DNA of 40,582 nt from positions 1 to 40,582 of the forward strand of contig CACNFS010000009.1 in assembly GCA_902619835.1 (NCBI GenBank), written 5' to 3'. Position 1 is the stretch's first letter. Every line of letters starts with the position of its first letter. A model generated the notes under the pieces. The model worked only from the letters and a program-made list of their open reading frames with translations, did not search any database and was not told the DNA's origin. Position numbers and translations under genes: made by a program. The stretch is from an uncultured Pelagibacteraceae bacterium. Lineage in GTDB: Bacteria > Pseudomonadota > Alphaproteobacteria > Pelagibacterales > Pelagibacteraceae. Below, one piece after another: positions 18,230-28,300 of this stretch.

Positions 18230-19450
18230 ATGTATTATTATTTACTATCTATACTTAAAAAAAGAGCACCTTTGCTTTACCAATTTTTAAAGAAATTAAA
18301 AAATAAACTTTTTTTTAATAAAAAATTTATTAATAAGTTAAATAAAGAAACCTCTAATTTATTAAATAGTATAAAAAATGAGAGTTATTATGAATTCCAA
18401 AAAAAAGAGTTTTTTAAAACTAAAGATAAAAAAAGCAAAGTTGGTATTCTGGAAATTAATAATAGTTGTAATATAAACTGTGTAATGTGTGATACAAAAA
18501 GCTCTAGTAGAAAAAAAAAATTAATGAGTTTAGATCTTTGCGAAAAATCAGTAAAAGAAATGCATGATCAAGGAATAAGATCTATTTTGCTTCACACTAT
18601 AGGAGATCCTTTGGCAAATGCTAAACTTAAAGATTATTTAAAAATATTAAGAAAGTATAATATGCAAGCTGGAATAAGCACTAATGGCCTTATGCTTGAT
18701 AAACACGTTGACACTTTAACTGAATTTTTTGATATTTGTTCCAATATCAGGTTTTCAATTGATGGAGTAAAAAAAGAAACTTATGAGAAAATTAGATTTG
18801 GTGGAATATTTGAAAAACTTATTGAAAATTTAAATTTAGCAGAAAAGAAATTAAAAAAAATTGGGTATGAATTTTCTATCGATCTTGTTATTTCAAAAGA
18901 TAATTTTGATGAATTAGGTGAATTTATAGTTTTTTTTAAAAAGTACATTAATAATCCTTATAAAAATATGCACTTTAATTTTATGACAAGTTTATCACCA
19001 AGCAATGATTATTTTTTAAGTCATAATACTTTAAAAGAACACACCTCAAAAAATTATTACTGTCAATATGCATCTAGTTTAATTCCATATGTTTTAGTGG
19101 ATGGTAGAGTTTCGGCTTGTTGTAGAGATTATGACGGATCTTTAGTTGTTGACGATATAAATAAAAATAAACTAGAAAATATGGGTAATGGGAATGGTTT
19201 TAAAACTTTACAAAATGCACATATAGAAGAGAGTGATAAGATTGATAATTACGATCTATGTAAATCTTGTTATATTATTGATACAAGAGTTTCAAAAATT
19301 TGGCGGAACAATATTACAAATTTACTTTATAAATATCCAAATGAAAAAGCGGAGTTTTATCAAAATTTTTTTAATGAAAACTTAAATTTTCTTAAAAATA
19401 TAAACGATACTAATTTTAAAAAATTAGCTCAAAAATATTCTTTAGTTTAA
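18230..19450 (+). CDS. Radical SAM protein with SPASM-like C-terminus
   Basis: The product is 406 residues. The radical SAM cluster motif is C80-x3-C84-x2-C87 (CNINCVMC). It is followed by [10 protein letters not shown] and GISTNGLML, the usual core strands. The C-terminal part has further cysteines ([22 protein letters not shown]) like a SPASM domain that binds an auxiliary Fe-S cluster. Such enzymes modify peptides or sugars by radical chemistry; the substrate is unknown and no precursor-peptide gene is next to it. A basic N-terminal 60 residues precede the core. It is the only + strand gene in this stretch, sits between rplT and pheS, and its last 9 bp overlap the 3' end of rplT. Confidence 0.8.
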   Translation: MYYYLLSILKKRAPLLYQFLKKLKNKLFFNKKFINKLNKETSNLLNSIKNESYYEFQKKEFFKTKDKKSKVGILEINNSCNINCVMCDTKSSSRKKKLMSLDLCEKSVKEMHDQGIRSILLHTIGDPLANAKLKDYLKILRKYNMQAGISTNGLMLDKHVDTLTEFFDICSNIRFSIDGVKKETYEKIRFGGIFEKLIENLNLAEKKLKKIGYEFSIDLVISKDNFDELGEFIVFFKKYINNPYKNMHFNFMTSLSPSNDYFLSHNTLKEHTSKNYYCQYASSLIPYVLVDGRVSACCRDYDGSLVVDDINKNKLENMGNGNGFKTLQNAHIEESDKIDNYDLCKSCYIIDTRVSKIWRNNITNLLYKYPNEKAEFYQNFFNENLNFLKNINDTNFKKLAQKYSLV

Positions 19451-19798
19451 ACTTGATTGAACTTTTTTAATTACAGATTTAAATGCCTCGGGATTGTTGT
19501 ATGCAAGCTCAGCTAAAACTTTTCGATCTAATTTTATTTTAGATTTAGCAAGCCCATTTATAAATTTGGAATAAGTAAGACCCTCGGCTCTTACTCCAGC
19601 ATTAATTCTTTGTATCCACAATTTTCTAAACTCTCTTTTTTTTGTTTTCCTGTCTCGGTAAGCATATTGCATTGCTTTTTCCATTGCTTGGCGAGCTACT
19701 CTAATGGTATTTTTTCTTCTACCATATTGGCCTTTAACTTTTTTTAAAACTTTTTTATGTTTTGCTCTGCTAACAACTCCACGTTTTGTTCTAGCCAT
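19442..19798 (-). CDS. rplT: 50S ribosomal protein L20
   Basis: The product is 118 residues, the standard L20 length. It opens [19 protein letters not shown] and contains [18 protein letters not shown] and the [19 protein letters not shown] stretch, all diagnostic. L20 is an early 23S rRNA assembly protein. It follows rpmI after one base in the conserved infC-rpmI-rplT order; in several bacteria L20 represses this operon, but I see no leader structure that I can assign here. The gene's 3' end overlaps the convergent radical SAM gene. Confidence 0.97.
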   Translation of the reverse strand: MARTKRGVVSRAKHKKVLKKVKGQYGRRKNTIRVARQAMEKAMQYAYRDRKTKKREFRKLWIQRINAGVRAEGLTYSKFINGLAKSKIKLDRKVLAELAYNNPEAFKSVIKKVQSSLN

Positions 19799-19799
19799 A

Positions 19800-20006
19800 C
19801 TAACCTCTTAAATTGTAAGGCATGTAAGACTTAACAATATTTGAGTCTTGTTTTGACATAACAGTAGTGCCTCTTTGCCTTCTTATTTGAGAATTTGTTC
19901 TCTTAATCATGCCATGACGCTTACCAGCTTGTGGCATCTTTATTTTACCGGAAGCAGTAAATTTAAACCTTTTTTTTGCAGAGCTTTTTGTTTTAAGTTT
20001 TGGCAT
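19800..20006 (-). CDS. rpmI: 50S ribosomal protein L35
   Basis: The product is 68 residues starting at the ATG complementary to 20004-20006, giving [20 protein letters not shown], the standard L35 start. The frame stays open for 14 more codons upstream (to 20048) but those encode a hydrophobic stretch not found in L35, so I chose the internal start. The body [19 protein letters not shown] is typical. It lies between infC (60 bp gap) and rplT (1 bp gap). Confidence 0.95.
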   Translation of the reverse strand: MPKLKTKSSAKKRFKFTASGKIKMPQAGKRHGMIKRTNSQIRRQRGTTVMSKQDSNIVKSYMPYNLRG

Positions 20007-20066
20007 AAATAATTGCGTTTTTATATAGACAATAACATATCTTAGCAAGTCGCTAATAAGATAGGT

Positions 20067-20612
20067 TTAGATAGGCTGAATTATCATTACCATTTGTTTG
20101 CCTTCAAATTTAGGCTTACTTTCAACTTTTGCTATATCTTTAGTTTCGTCTATTATTTTATCCATTAATTCTTTACCAAGATCAGTATGTTGCATTTCTC
20201 GACCTTTAAACTTCACCGTAAACTTTACTTTATCTCCTTTAGTAATAAATTTTTTTGCATTCTTAATTTTGAAATTATAATCATGAGTTTCAGTACCGGG
20301 TCTAAGTTTGATTTCTTTTAAAGATACAGTTTTTTGCTTTTTCTTTGCCTGATTAGCTTTTTTTTGCAAATCATACTTATATTTTCCCATATCCATTATT
20401 TTACAAACCGGAGGGTTTGCGTTTGGTGAAATTTCAATTAAATCTAATTCCTCTCGTTTTGCTAATTCAATTGCTTTTTTTAGCAAAAGCACTCCTAGAT
20501 TTTCTCCATCACTACCAATAACTTGTACGTCCAAAGCTCTTATTCGCTCGTTAGCTCTTGGACCTTGAGGTTTTGTTCTTCTTTGAAAATAATTTGGTTT
20601 TGAATTTGACAC
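20067..20612 (-). CDS. infC: Translation initiation factor IF-3
   Basis: The product is 181 residues with the two-domain IF-3 layout: RANERIRALDVQVIGSDGENLG opening the N-domain (about 18-85, with ISPNANPPVCKIMDMGKYKY), a Lys-rich linker, and the C-domain (about 95-181, LRPGTETHDYNFKIKNA and GDKVKFTVKFKGREMQH). The start codon is GTG directly abutting the thrS stop with no gap. E. coli infC also uses a rare start (AUU) to autoregulate; a GTG here is a milder version, so I only note it. The thrS-infC-rpmI-rplT order is conserved across bacteria. Confidence 0.96.
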   Translation of the reverse strand: MSNSKPNYFQRRTKPQGPRANERIRALDVQVIGSDGENLGVLLLKKAIELAKREELDLIEISPNANPPVCKIMDMGKYKYDLQKKANQAKKKQKTVSLKEIKLRPGTETHDYNFKIKNAKKFITKGDKVKFTVKFKGREMQHTDLGKELMDKIIDETKDIAKVESKPKFEGKQMVMIIQPI

Positions 20613-22532
20613 TTAGTTTAAAGGCAGCTTGTTTAAATCTATCATTTTTTTAATTAATTTTTCTCTTTTAATAACATCTTGTTTTTCAGAGCCCAATTTT
20701 CTTACAGTTACGGTTTTTTCAGCAACTTCTTTTTTGCCGCAAATTATAATATAAGGAACTTTTGCTAATGAATGCTCTCTTATTTTATAATTTATTTTTT
20801 CATTCCTTAAATCCATTTCACATTTTATACCTTCTTTGAATAGATCTTCAAATAATTTTTTAACGTAATTGTTGTTCTCTTCTGTTATAGGACATACTAC
20901 TGCTTGTGCAGGTGATAACCAAAAAGGCAATTTACCAGCATAATTTTCTATTAAAATTCCTATAAATCTCTCTAAAGATCCAAATAAGGCTCTATGCAAC
21001 ATAACTGGAACTTTTTTTGTTCCATCTTTTGAAACATAAGAAGCTCCTAATCTACCCGGCAGGTTAAGATCTACTTGAAGTGTACCACACTGCCAATCTC
21101 TTCCTATAGCATCTCGCAAAACAAATTCAATTTTCGGTCCATAAAAAGCTCCCTCTCCTTTATTAATCGTATATTCAAGATTTGATTTTTTAATGGCTGT
21201 CAAAAGAGCAGCTTCAGATTTGTCCCAAACACTATCATCGCCAACTCTTTGGATTGGTCTATCAGAATATTTTAAAATTATATCTTTAAAACCTAAATCT
21301 TTATAAATTTCTAAAATTAAATTTGTCACTGATAATGACTCTTCCGTAATTTGATCTTCTGTACAAAAAATATGTGCATCATCCTGAGTGAATGCTCTTA
21401 CTCTTAATAATCCATGAAGTGCACCAGAAGGTTCATATCTATGAACTTTTCCAAACTCTGAAAGCTTTAAGGGTAAATCTCTATAACTTTTCAAGCCTTG
21501 ATTAAAAACTTGAACACATCCTGGACAATTCATTGGCTTTACTGCAAAAGTTTTTTCATCAGGTGTTTCAGAAGTAAACATATGTTCTCCAAACTTTTCC
21601 CAATGACCAGATTTTTCCCATAATGTTTTATCTAATAGTTCAGGCGTATTAATTTCTTTATAGCCAGCTAATCTTTGCTTCATTCTCATATATTCAACTA
21701 GTCTTTGAAATAATAACCAACCTTTCTCATGCCAAAAAACTGATCCTGGACTTTCTTCTCTAAAGTGAAATAAGTCCATTTCTTTTCCTAGTTTTCTGTG
21801 ATCTCTTTTCTCCGCTTCCTCAAGTCGATTGAGATAATCATCAAGCTCTTTTTTAGTGCTCCAACAAGTACCATAAATCCTTTGCAACATTTCATTGTTG
21901 GAATCACCACGCCAATAAGCTCCAGATACTTTAGTAAGTTTAAATGCTTTTCCAATCTTACTAGATGATGCTAGGTGAGGACCTCTGCATAAGTCGTGCC
22001 AAGTATCCCCATGATGATAGACAGAAAGTTCCTCATTTTTTGGGATGCTTTCAATAATTTCTGCTTTATATTTTTCACCTATCTTATTAAAATGTGTTAT
22101 TGCGTCAGATCTTTTCCAAACTTCTCTTCTTGTTTTCACATCCCTATCGATTATATCTGACATTTTTTTTTCTATTTTAATTAAATCTTCACTAGTAAAA
22201 GGTTCTTTTCTTGCGAAATCATAATAAAAACCATTTTCAATTACAGGACCTATAGTAACTTGTGTTCCGGGATATAACTCCTGTACTGCCATCGCCATTA
22301 TATGAGCAGCGTCGTGTCTAATTACCTCTAAACCCTCTTTGTCTTTAGATGTAATTATTCTCACTTTTGAGTCTTTTGTAATCTCGTGGCTCAAATCTTT
22401 TAAAAAGCCATCCACCTCCATTATCAAAGCTGATTTTTCAAGAGACTTGCTTATCTTTTTAGTCAACTCAAATCCAGTGATCGATTTTGTAAAAGGAATT
22501 TTTTTACCATCTAATAGTTGAATTTGAGGCAT
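20613..22532 (-). CDS. thrS: Threonyl-tRNA synthetase
   Basis: The product is 639 residues, typical for ThrRS. The domains are TGS (1-62), the editing domain with H73-x3-H77 and C182 matching the E. coli editing residues, the class II core (about 245-535) with zinc ligand C336 in MNCPGC, and a C-terminal anticodon-binding domain (about 540-639). The residue after MNCPG is Cys where the E. coli protein has His; it is not the zinc ligand. The gene is at the head of the infC-rpmI-rplT run. Its ATG overlaps the stop of an upstream glycosyltransferase (TAATG). Confidence 0.97.
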   Translation of the reverse strand: MPQIQLLDGKKIPFTKSITGFELTKKISKSLEKSALIMEVDGFLKDLSHEITKDSKVRIITSKDKEGLEVIRHDAAHIMAMAVQELYPGTQVTIGPVIENGFYYDFARKEPFTSEDLIKIEKKMSDIIDRDVKTRREVWKRSDAITHFNKIGEKYKAEIIESIPKNEELSVYHHGDTWHDLCRGPHLASSSKIGKAFKLTKVSGAYWRGDSNNEMLQRIYGTCWSTKKELDDYLNRLEEAEKRDHRKLGKEMDLFHFREESPGSVFWHEKGWLLFQRLVEYMRMKQRLAGYKEINTPELLDKTLWEKSGHWEKFGEHMFTSETPDEKTFAVKPMNCPGCVQVFNQGLKSYRDLPLKLSEFGKVHRYEPSGALHGLLRVRAFTQDDAHIFCTEDQITEESLSVTNLILEIYKDLGFKDIILKYSDRPIQRVGDDSVWDKSEAALLTAIKKSNLEYTINKGEGAFYGPKIEFVLRDAIGRDWQCGTLQVDLNLPGRLGASYVSKDGTKKVPVMLHRALFGSLERFIGILIENYAGKLPFWLSPAQAVVCPITEENNNYVKKLFEDLFKEGIKCEMDLRNEKINYKIREHSLAKVPYIIICGKKEVAEKTVTVRKLGSEKQDVIKREKLIKKMIDLNKLPLN

Positions 22533-23689
22533 TAATTTTTTAATAATTTTTTATATTCTCTTAAATTTGAATCACACATTGCTTCTACATCAAATTTTTT
22601 TGATATATTTTTTCTACCTTCGTTTCCCATTAATTTCAACTCTTCTTGACTTAATTGAATAACAGTATTTAGACTTTTGGCAAGATCTCTTGGGTCATCA
22701 TATTTATATAAAAAACCAGACTTTTTATTTAAAATGGTTTCTTTTGATCCACCTATATTACTTGCAACTATTGGTTTTCCCATTGACTGGGTCTCGACTG
22801 ATACACGTCCAAAAGCCTCAGGCTCTATAGATGCTGAAACAACTACATCAGCCAATGAGTACGCCAACGGCATTTCTTTACAATTTTGAATAAATTTTAT
22901 TTTTTTTGTTAAACTATATCTTTCAACTAAACTTAACAATTTTTTATAGTACACTTTTCTACCTTGATCAGAACCTAATATGATAGCTTGAAAATTAGTA
23001 AAGTTGTAATCTTCAATTAATATATTTAGCGCCTCAATTAATTTTTCTTGGCCTTTCCAATATGTCAACCTTCCAGGCATTAAGATGGTAAACTTATTAA
23101 GATCTAAGTTCCATTCTTGTTTTAATCTTTCCTGCTTGAGAATTGAGATGTTTTTTGGATTAAAATAATCAACATTTATACCTCTAAATATCACTCGTAA
23201 TTTTTTTTTTTTATTTAAATATTCGTTATAATTATCATTAATATGTCCGAAGATAAAATTAGAGCCAGCGATAGTTAAATTCGATCTTAACATTATACTA
23301 TTGTAAAATTTTTTAAATTTACTTTGAAAGTTGTACGTACCATGAAAGGTAGTTACAAAATTTGTATTCGTTAATTTACAAGCAAAATAACAAGACCAGG
23401 CAGGTGCTCTGCTTCTTGCGTGTACAATATTTATTTTTTTTAACAAAATGATAAATGATAAAAAAAATATATTTAAGAAAATTAAAATCGGATTTTTAGA
23501 GTGGACTGGTAATCTAAATACTTTTACTTTATTTTTTTTGACAAATTTCAGTAATTCCCCACCAGACGTAGCAATATGAGAATTGCAATTCTGTTCTGCC
23601 AAATAATGCGCAATATCATAACAGCCTGTTTCTGCACCTCCATAACCTAGTTTGGGAATTACTTGTAAAACATTTATTTTAGTAGTCAT
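22532..23689 (-). CDS. Glycosyltransferase, family 4
   Basis: The product is 385 residues from the ATG complementary to 23687-23689 (MTTKINVLQVIPKLGYGGAE); an in-frame start 21 bp earlier (to 23710) would add MLLYTKD, which fits the family less well. The N-domain has GYGGAETGCYDIAHYL, the acceptor-side opener of GT4 enzymes, and an internal hydrophobic stretch that may touch the membrane. The C-domain has MPGRLTYWKGQEKLIEAL and the E-x7-E motif in EPEAFGRVSVE. It probably adds sugars to lipopolysaccharide or another surface glycan. It is coupled to thrS by a TAATG overlap and divergent from the hydrolase gene. Confidence 0.85.
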   Translation of the reverse strand: MTTKINVLQVIPKLGYGGAETGCYDIAHYLAEQNCNSHIATSGGELLKFVKKNKVKVFRLPVHSKNPILIFLNIFFLSFIILLKKINIVHARSRAPAWSCYFACKLTNTNFVTTFHGTYNFQSKFKKFYNSIMLRSNLTIAGSNFIFGHINDNYNEYLNKKKKLRVIFRGINVDYFNPKNISILKQERLKQEWNLDLNKFTILMPGRLTYWKGQEKLIEALNILIEDYNFTNFQAIILGSDQGRKVYYKKLLSLVERYSLTKKIKFIQNCKEMPLAYSLADVVVSASIEPEAFGRVSVETQSMGKPIVASNIGGSKETILNKKSGFLYKYDDPRDLAKSLNTVIQLSQEELKLMGNEGRKNISKKFDVEAMCDSNLREYKKLLKN

Positions 23690-23726
23690 ATCTTTTGTAT
23701 ATAATAACAAATTAAATTGTCCTAAT

Positions 23727-24482
23727 ATGAAAAAATTTAAATTTTTAAAATTCTCAAAGACTAAAAAACTCAGATATACTGATAATTATTTCAAAAAAAA
23801 ACTTTATTTGGTTTTTTTACATGGTTTCATGTCTGATATAGAAGGCAAAAAACCTCAAACTTTTTTGAAATTTGCTAAACAGAACAAATTGGGCTTTTTA
23901 AGTTTAGAATATTCTGGTCACGGTAAATCGTCTGGAACATTCACTAAAGGCAATATAAGCACTTGGACTAAGGATACAAAAAGAACAATTGAAAGCGTCG
24001 TAAAAAAAAATAATTTCATCTTGATTGGTTCAAGCATGGGCACTTGGATTGCTTTGAATCAGTTTAAATATTTTCAATCTCAAATTAAAGGTTTGATGGG
24101 TATTGGATCTGCTCCGGAATTTTTAACTAGATTAATGTGGAATAAATTTCCAAAAAAAATCAAAAATGAAATATTAATCAAAGGTAAGGCAATAATTAAA
24201 AATGGGGATTATGAGTATCCAATTACTTACCAATTAATAAAAGATGGGGAAAAAAACAAAGTTCTTAACAAGATTATTAATTCAAAAATAATCGTTACTA
24301 TGATCCATGGAAAAAGTGATGAGGTGGTTCCTATTACATTTTCTAGGTTAGTATTGTCAATTTTCAAGAAAGCTAAAAGAAAACTTGTTGTAATTAAGAA
24401 TGGTGATCATAGCTTATCAAGTGCAAAGCATTTAAAAATTCTATTAAAAGAATTAAAAGGAATTATTGAAGATTTCGTTTAA
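23727..24482 (+). CDS. Alpha/beta hydrolase (ABHD10-like)
   Basis: The product is 251 residues from the ATG at 23727. The frame is open for 25 codons further upstream, but that stretch runs antisense into the glycosyltransferase 5' end and does not resemble the family. The fold is clear: LVFLHGFMSDIEGKKPQTFL with the oxyanion loop, EYSGHGKSSGTF, the nucleophile elbow GSSMG with Ser103, and the C-terminal NGDHSLS carrying the catalytic His. The pattern resembles the ABHD10/esterase-thioesterase group found in alphaproteobacteria. The substrate is unknown. Its 3' end overlaps the convergent epimerase gene by 30 bp. Confidence 0.8.
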   Translation: MKKFKFLKFSKTKKLRYTDNYFKKKLYLVFLHGFMSDIEGKKPQTFLKFAKQNKLGFLSLEYSGHGKSSGTFTKGNISTWTKDTKRTIESVVKKNNFILIGSSMGTWIALNQFKYFQSQIKGLMGIGSAPEFLTRLMWNKFPKKIKNEILIKGKAIIKNGDYEYPITYQLIKDGEKNKVLNKIINSKIIVTMIHGKSDEVVPITFSRLVLSIFKKAKRKLVVIKNGDHSLSSAKHLKILLKELKGIIEDFV

Positions 24483-25331
24483 TCCCTCTACGTATGTTGG
24501 ATATTTTAATTTATATTTGAAAAATGTTTTCATCTTTTTGTTATCAACTTTTTTTGAGTCTTTATAAAAGTTTTTTAACATTTCGCTCTCAATTTCACTT
24601 AATTTCATAAGTTTCGGTTGTTCTAACTTTAATAATTTTGCTCCATAAGCAGCTACCTCTACTTGTGGGGCTGGTTTATCATCACAAATGTTATATGTTT
24701 CACTACTTTTAAAATTTTCTAAAGACTCGAATAAAACGTTTGCTATATCTTCGACATGCACTCTAGAAAAAAAGTGATTTTTTTCATCAACTAATTGGAC
24801 TTTGTTATTTTTTAGTCTCTTTAAAATATTGAACTCATGAGAATAAATTCCTGCTAGTCTAAAAATTTGCAGTGGTAGGTTGTGTTTTTGTGAAAGTTCA
24901 GTCCAAGATTTTTCTGCTTTTAGTCTATCTATTCCGTTAACTGAAGTTGGCTTAGTTACGCTTTTTTCATTAACCCATTCGCCTCTATGATCACCATAAA
25001 CACTGGTTGCTGAGAGGTAGGTAATCCACTTACATTTTTTATTTTTTTTTAAACTCATTTCAAAATTTTTGCTAACTACGTCTTCGCCATTCACGGGGGG
25101 TATCGAAATCAGTATATAATTAGCTTTCTCAAGCTCATTTTTTAATAGCTCATCAAATTTTTCTGTTTCGAACATGTATGAATTAATTTTTAAATTATTA
25201 ATTTTGATTTGATGACTTTCTTTTCTTGAAGTTATTGCAAGTTTAAAATTTATATTCCTATCAATTAGTTTATTAATAAATGCTTCTGCTACTTGGCCAA
25301 ATCCAAAGCAAAAGATATTGATTTTATTCAT
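24453..25331 (-). CDS. NAD(P)-dependent epimerase/dehydratase-like protein (YeeZ-like SDR)
   Basis: The product is 292 residues with an extended-SDR Rossmann fold. The N-terminal nucleotide site is FCFGFGQVAEAF (about 7-18). The segment LSATSVYGDHRGEWV is the YeeZ-type active-site region, with a Tyr but not the standard YxxxK spacing of classic SDRs. The C-terminal half has FSRVHVEDIANVLF and YNICDDKPAPQVEV, conserved in nucleotide-sugar epimerase-like proteins. The reaction is unknown. The ATG overlaps the gltB stop (TAATG), so it is the third gene of the gltD-gltB unit. Confidence 0.78.
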   Translation of the reverse strand: MNKINIFCFGFGQVAEAFINKLIDRNINFKLAITSRKESHQIKINNLKINSYMFETEKFDELLKNELEKANYILISIPPVNGEDVVSKNFEMSLKKNKKCKWITYLSATSVYGDHRGEWVNEKSVTKPTSVNGIDRLKAEKSWTELSQKHNLPLQIFRLAGIYSHEFNILKRLKNNKVQLVDEKNHFFSRVHVEDIANVLFESLENFKSSETYNICDDKPAPQVEVAAYGAKLLKLEQPKLMKLSEIESEMLKNFYKDSKKVDNKKMKTFFKYKLKYPTYVEGLNEIFNNSF

Positions 25332-28300
25332 TAGCTGACTTTCTTAGTAATAGGTCTGAGGCTAATTGGATTATCTAATTTATCAAGCATTTCAATCGGG
25401 CAAATTTGTTTAAAATTTCTCATTTCTTCATCAAAATTATCAATAATTACTTTTGCTTTTTGGGAATTAGTTTTAGATTGAAAATCCTCAATATTTTTTC
25501 TTAGGAATGATTTCCAAAAATCTGTTTCTACTTGCTGCCAAATAATTGAGGCAGGGTTTGCGAAGTTCTCAAATTCATTTTTTTTATCGTAAATAAAAGC
25601 CATTCCACCTGTCATTCCTGCTCCAAAATTATCTCCTACCAAACCTAATATTATAGCTGTTCCACCAGTCATGTATTCGCATCCATGGGCACCGCAACCC
25701 TCTACGATTGCAAAACTTCCTGAGTTTCTAACGGCAAACCTTTCACCAGCTTGTCCTGATGCATATAGTCTTCCGGATGTTGCTCCGTATAGCACTGTGT
25801 TCCCTATAATAGTGTTTTGATCAGAAACTAAGTTGCTTTTAGGTGAGGGTTTGACAATTATTTTCCCTCCTGACAATCCTTTACCGACATAATCATTACA
25901 ATCACCCTCTACTATTAAACTTATGCCTTTAGTTAAAAAGGCTCCTAATGACTGACCTGCTGAACCTTTTAGGTTAATATTAATTGTGTCATCATTTAGC
26001 TTGTTATTACCAAATTTTTTATAAATATGATGAGAAAGCCTGGTTCCAACGGATCTTGAGGTGTTCTCTATTTCAAACTCAAAATTATTTTTATTTTTCT
26101 TATCAATTTTACTTTCAATTTCAGACCAAATTTTTTCATCGAGTGTTTCTGGAACTTTATTTATATGATTATCCTTACAATATCTTAAATTTTCACCGGG
26201 ATCTGTTTGTACTAGTAAGGGGTTTAAATCAAGATCATCTAAATTCGGTGCTCCTTTATTGACTTGAGATAATAAATCTGTTCGTCCAATTATTTCGTTT
26301 ATTGATTTAAATCCGAGCGAAGAAAGAATCTCTCTTACTTCCATTGCAACAAATTTAAATAAATTTACAACTTTTTCAGGAGTTCCAGTAAATTTTTCTC
26401 TTAAAGATGGGTCTTGGCTGCAAACTCCTACAGGGCAAGTATTTGAATGACATTGTCTGACCATTATACATCCCATAGCAACCAAAGAGGAGGTCCCCAT
26501 GCCGTATTCCTCGGCTCCCATCATAGCGGCAATAACAACATCTCTTCCCGTTTTCAGGCCACCATCCGTTCTGAGTGTAACGTTATGCCTTAAATTATTT
26601 AAAGTGAGAACTTGATTAGCCTCTGTCAGCCCCATTTCCCAAGGTATCCCTGCATATTTAATGCTAGTTTGAGGACTGGCTCCAGTCCCCCCAGAATGTC
26701 CAGATATTAAAATGATATCAGCCTTCGCTTTTGCTACCCCGGCTGCAATAGTTCCGATGCCGGTAGAGGCAACAAGCTTAACTCCAACTCTGGCTTTCGG
26801 ATTAATCTGTTTTAAGTCGTATATTAATTGAGCTAAATCTTCGATAGAGTAGATATCGTGATGCGGTGGGGGAGAAATTAAAGTTACACCAGGAGTTGAG
26901 TGTCTTAATCTGGCTATTTCTTCAGTTACTTTAAATCCAGGGAGTTGACCACCTTCGCCTGGTTTTGCGCCTTGAGCAATTTTAATTTCTATTTCGTTTG
27001 CATTATTTAAATAATCAACTGTTACACCAAATCTTGCAGACGCTATCTGTTTTACCCTTGAATTTGCACTGTCTCCATTCGCAAGAACTTTAAATCTTTT
27101 AGCGTCCTCACCTCCTTCTCCACTACATGAGGCGCCTTTAATCCTATTCATACCTGTAGCAAGTGTTTCATGAGCTTCAGCCGATAAAGCTCCGTGAGAC
27201 ATACTTCCACTTCCAAATCTTTTAAGAATATTTTCAAGCGGTTCTACTTCATTGATATCTATTGAAGTGTTTGATTTTTTAAACTCTAATAAATCTCTAA
27301 TATTAATTGGTGGTAAATTGTGTATACCGGCAGAGTATTTTTTATACTGCTCGTATGATCCATTTCCAACTGAACTTTGTAAAAGATGTATTAACTTACC
27401 TTGATATTGATGATCTTCTCCGCTTTTTCTATACCTATAAAGACCACCAATAGGTAGAGTAAATACATTTTTAGCATTAAACTTTTTATGTAATTCTTTT
27501 ATCTTCTTTTCAATTCCTATTACACCTATCCCAGAAATTCTTGAGGACATTCCTGGAAAATAATCGGAGACAATAGCTCTACTTAGTCCTACTGCCTCAA
27601 AGTTACATCCTCCTCTGTAAGAACTAATCACAGAAATACCCATTTTTGACATTATCTTTAATAATCCAGCATCGATCGATTTTTTAAATTTTACTACGCA
27701 ACTTTCAAAGTCAGATTTTCCAAATAATTTTTTTTCGAATCTTTGATAAATGCTATCGATAGCTAAATAAGGATTTACGGTAGTAGCACCTACGCCAATC
27801 AAAACTGCAAATGAATGTGTGTCAAGAGCATCTGAACACTCTACGTTTAGTGAACAATAACCTCTTAATCCATGTTTGACCAAATGAGAGTGGACTGCTC
27901 CAACTATTAAAATGCTTGGTATACTTGCATTTTGATTAGTAATATTTTTATCAGATAAAACTATACAAGTACTTCCCTGCCTAACAGATGTTTCAGCTTC
28001 TTCCCTTATTTCCTCTATTCGCTCCTTAAGTGATGAAGATATATTAAACGTACAGTCAATTACCTTAGTTTTTTTTGAAAAAAACTTTTTGAATTTTCTA
28101 AATTGTGAATTTGTGAGTATTGGACTATCTAAAACATAAATGTTTTCTTCTGTTAAATTATCAAAATCTAAAATGTTTCCAAGATTTCCAAATCTTGTTT
28201 TTAAACTCATAACTTTATTCTCTCGTAAAGAGTCTATTGGTGGATTTGTTACTTGGCTAAAATTCTGTCTAAAGTAATGCGAAACTGGTCTAAAGTGGCT

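Noticed and set aside
20007-20048. A 14-codon upstream extension of rpmI
   Set aside because: It encodes a hydrophobic stretch absent from L35; the internal ATG gives the standard [14 protein letters not shown] start.
23652-23726. A 25-codon upstream extension of the alpha/beta hydrolase
   Set aside because: It lies antisense to the start of the glycosyltransferase gene and does not resemble the family; the ATG at 23727 gives a normal start.
25984-26262. A 92-codon + strand frame inside gltB
   Set aside because: Low-complexity aromatic-rich translation of the antisense strand of a conserved enzyme; a shadow frame.
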